Below, in pieces: positions 63,060 through 64,000 of a stretch of 64,000 nt of DNA; position 1 is the first letter of the stretch, and the number at the start of each line of letters is the position of its first letter. Made by a program: the position numbers and the translations under genes. This DNA comes from Coprinellus micaceus (lineage: Eukaryota; Basidiomycota; Agaricomycetes; Agaricales; Psathyrellaceae), in the NCBI GenBank assembly GCA_951394405.1, contig OX596340.1, positions 1,860,001 to 1,924,000 on the forward strand, in the 5' to 3' direction. The notes beneath the pieces were generated by a model, which made no database searches, was not told the DNA's origin, and saw nothing but the letters and a program-made list of their open reading frames with translations.

Positions 63060-64000
63060 CTACACTTCACTCTGGGAACGTAACCCGTGTCTCCCACTCA
63101 CTAGTTCCTGCTGCCCGTCTTCGACTCCCAAGGCCCATTTCAATTTTGCTTTGACGTCCAACCCAGCTCGATCCTCCAAGTCCCACTCCAAGAACCTCTT
63201 GCAGATGGCCTCCGCGTCCGCCAGATCGGCCATTTCCTCCTCCGTCATCTCTTCATCCATGAGCTGGACAATCTCGTGGTTGGAAATTAGGTTGCTAACG
63301 ACAACGTTAGGAAGGTATTGAAAGGTATATGGAGATGAGGATACCTGACATGTTGGGCTCGTTCGACTATATGCATTGGGATACCGAATATTGCGGCACA
63401 CTGTGCCGCATGGGATTGTAACGAGAGGCCTTTCGCCACCCTGGAATCACCGCGACGCGTTTAGCATAAGAACCTCACGTTCGAGGTGACTGACCCACGT
63501 ACCGATACAGATACGTGATCTTCTCCTTCCCAGGGCCCGGTGGAACACTCTCCCGAGTTTGGCTCGTCATGTCGTATTCACTTCCATCCCTAGTCGAACT
63601 TGATGGGTTTGCGCCGGTGAACATGACCTGCATGTGGCAAAAAGTAATCGGCCAGTGGTCGACATCCAGGAGCTCGTCGGTGAATACGTCGTGGAAGTGC
63701 GTCGCCACGAGGACTTTGGGGCAGCCGGAACCGCGATGGAGGAGGTGCTTCAGCACACCGCAGAAGAGGCCAGCGCCATCTGCGTCGAGGTTAGAAGGGC
63801 CAATGGAACCCAGTGTAAATAGGGTAATCACCTGTTGAGAGCGTGCCCTTCCCGAACTCATCGAGGACGATGAGCGAGCGAGCGGTACAGTTTCTTATGG
63901 CGAGGGAGACTTGGTTTAGGTCGATCATGAACGCGGATTGAGCCTTTGAAACGGATTCTCGAGTTGCGACGCGGGTGAAGACTGTATTATCGTGTCAGCC
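63060..64000 (-). CDS. MSH5: MSH5, meiotic MutS homologue, C-terminal part
   Basis: Four exons of the 3' end (63981-63832, 63779-63503, 63440-63345, 63294-63060); the rest lies beyond the right edge, and the window ends inside an intron (63982-64000). The ATPase part reads VFTRVATRESVSKAQSAFMI, RSLIVLDEFGKGT (Walker B and the conserved loop), DGAGLFCGVLKHLL and LVATHFHDVF (His switch), then the helix-turn-helix-like tail GIPMHIVERAQHV and a helical C-terminus. Residues such as STDGAGLFCGVL and VLVATHFHDVF favour Msh5 over mismatch-repair paralogues. Msh4-Msh5 clamps on recombination intermediates and promotes meiotic crossovers. Confidence 0.85.

Overview
The window is nuclear DNA from a filamentous basidiomycete, most likely an Agaricomycete. 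It has no bacterial-style operons. Genes are dense on both strands and cut by many 45-70 nt GT-AG introns, and the protein families fit: a DUF6533-type membrane protein, GH131 with CBM1, a basidiomycete P450, fungal YPK1, RSP5, PET127 and TGS1. I assembled gene models by hand from splice sites, reading phase and recognised family motifs. Exon borders are therefore predictions, but almost every model closes in phase.

Layout, left to right: partial unknown membrane protein (1-790, -); DUF6533-type membrane protein (932-2396, +); gene-free convergent stretch; MYND-finger protein (4684-6187, -); F-box protein (6596-8573, -); YPK1/gad8 AGC kinase (9153-11030, +); 2.2 kb without a gene; full ABCB transporter (13250-18098, +); VAP/SCS2 (18597-20010, +); membrane-anchored Cu/Zn superoxide dismutase (21292-22104, +) facing a secreted GH131-CBM1 enzyme (22220-23529, -); CSC1-like channel (23974-28752, -); complex I NDUFS4 (29048-29737, -); RICTOR of TORC2 (30416-35355, +); ribosomal uL22 (35588-36467, +); COX23 (37285-37729, +); RasGEF (38352-41120, -); RSP5/NEDD4 ubiquitin ligase (42068-44954, +); decayed cytochrome P450 (46524-48739, -); UspA-domain protein (49279-51440, -); PET127 (51891-54471, -); ARL8 GTPase (54721-56141, +); F-box/LRR-like protein (56508-58262, -); TGS1 cap hypermethylase (58476-59608, +); DAHP synthase (59787-61199, -); TIM9 (61520-61937, +); unknown 145-aa protein (62264-62701, -); MSH5 C-terminus running off the right edge (63060-64000, -).

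Several genes are functionally related. RICTOR and its classical downstream kinase YPK1 lie about 20 kb apart, with the plasma-membrane proteins ABCB, VAP and CSC1 between them. Four genes serve mitochondria (NDUFS4, COX23, PET127, TIM9). The SOD/GH131 pair suggests extracellular plant-polymer breakdown with peroxide handling. I found no convincing transposon, CRISPR array, rRNA or tRNA.

The points most worth a second look are a predicted 5-nt microexon in the CSC1-like gene, a 9-nt microexon in ARL8, a P450 that has lost its heme-ligand cysteine, a 9-bp motif (TAGGCGCCC) seen six times and only between genes, and the membrane-anchored SOD. I did not find a clearly new multi-gene system.
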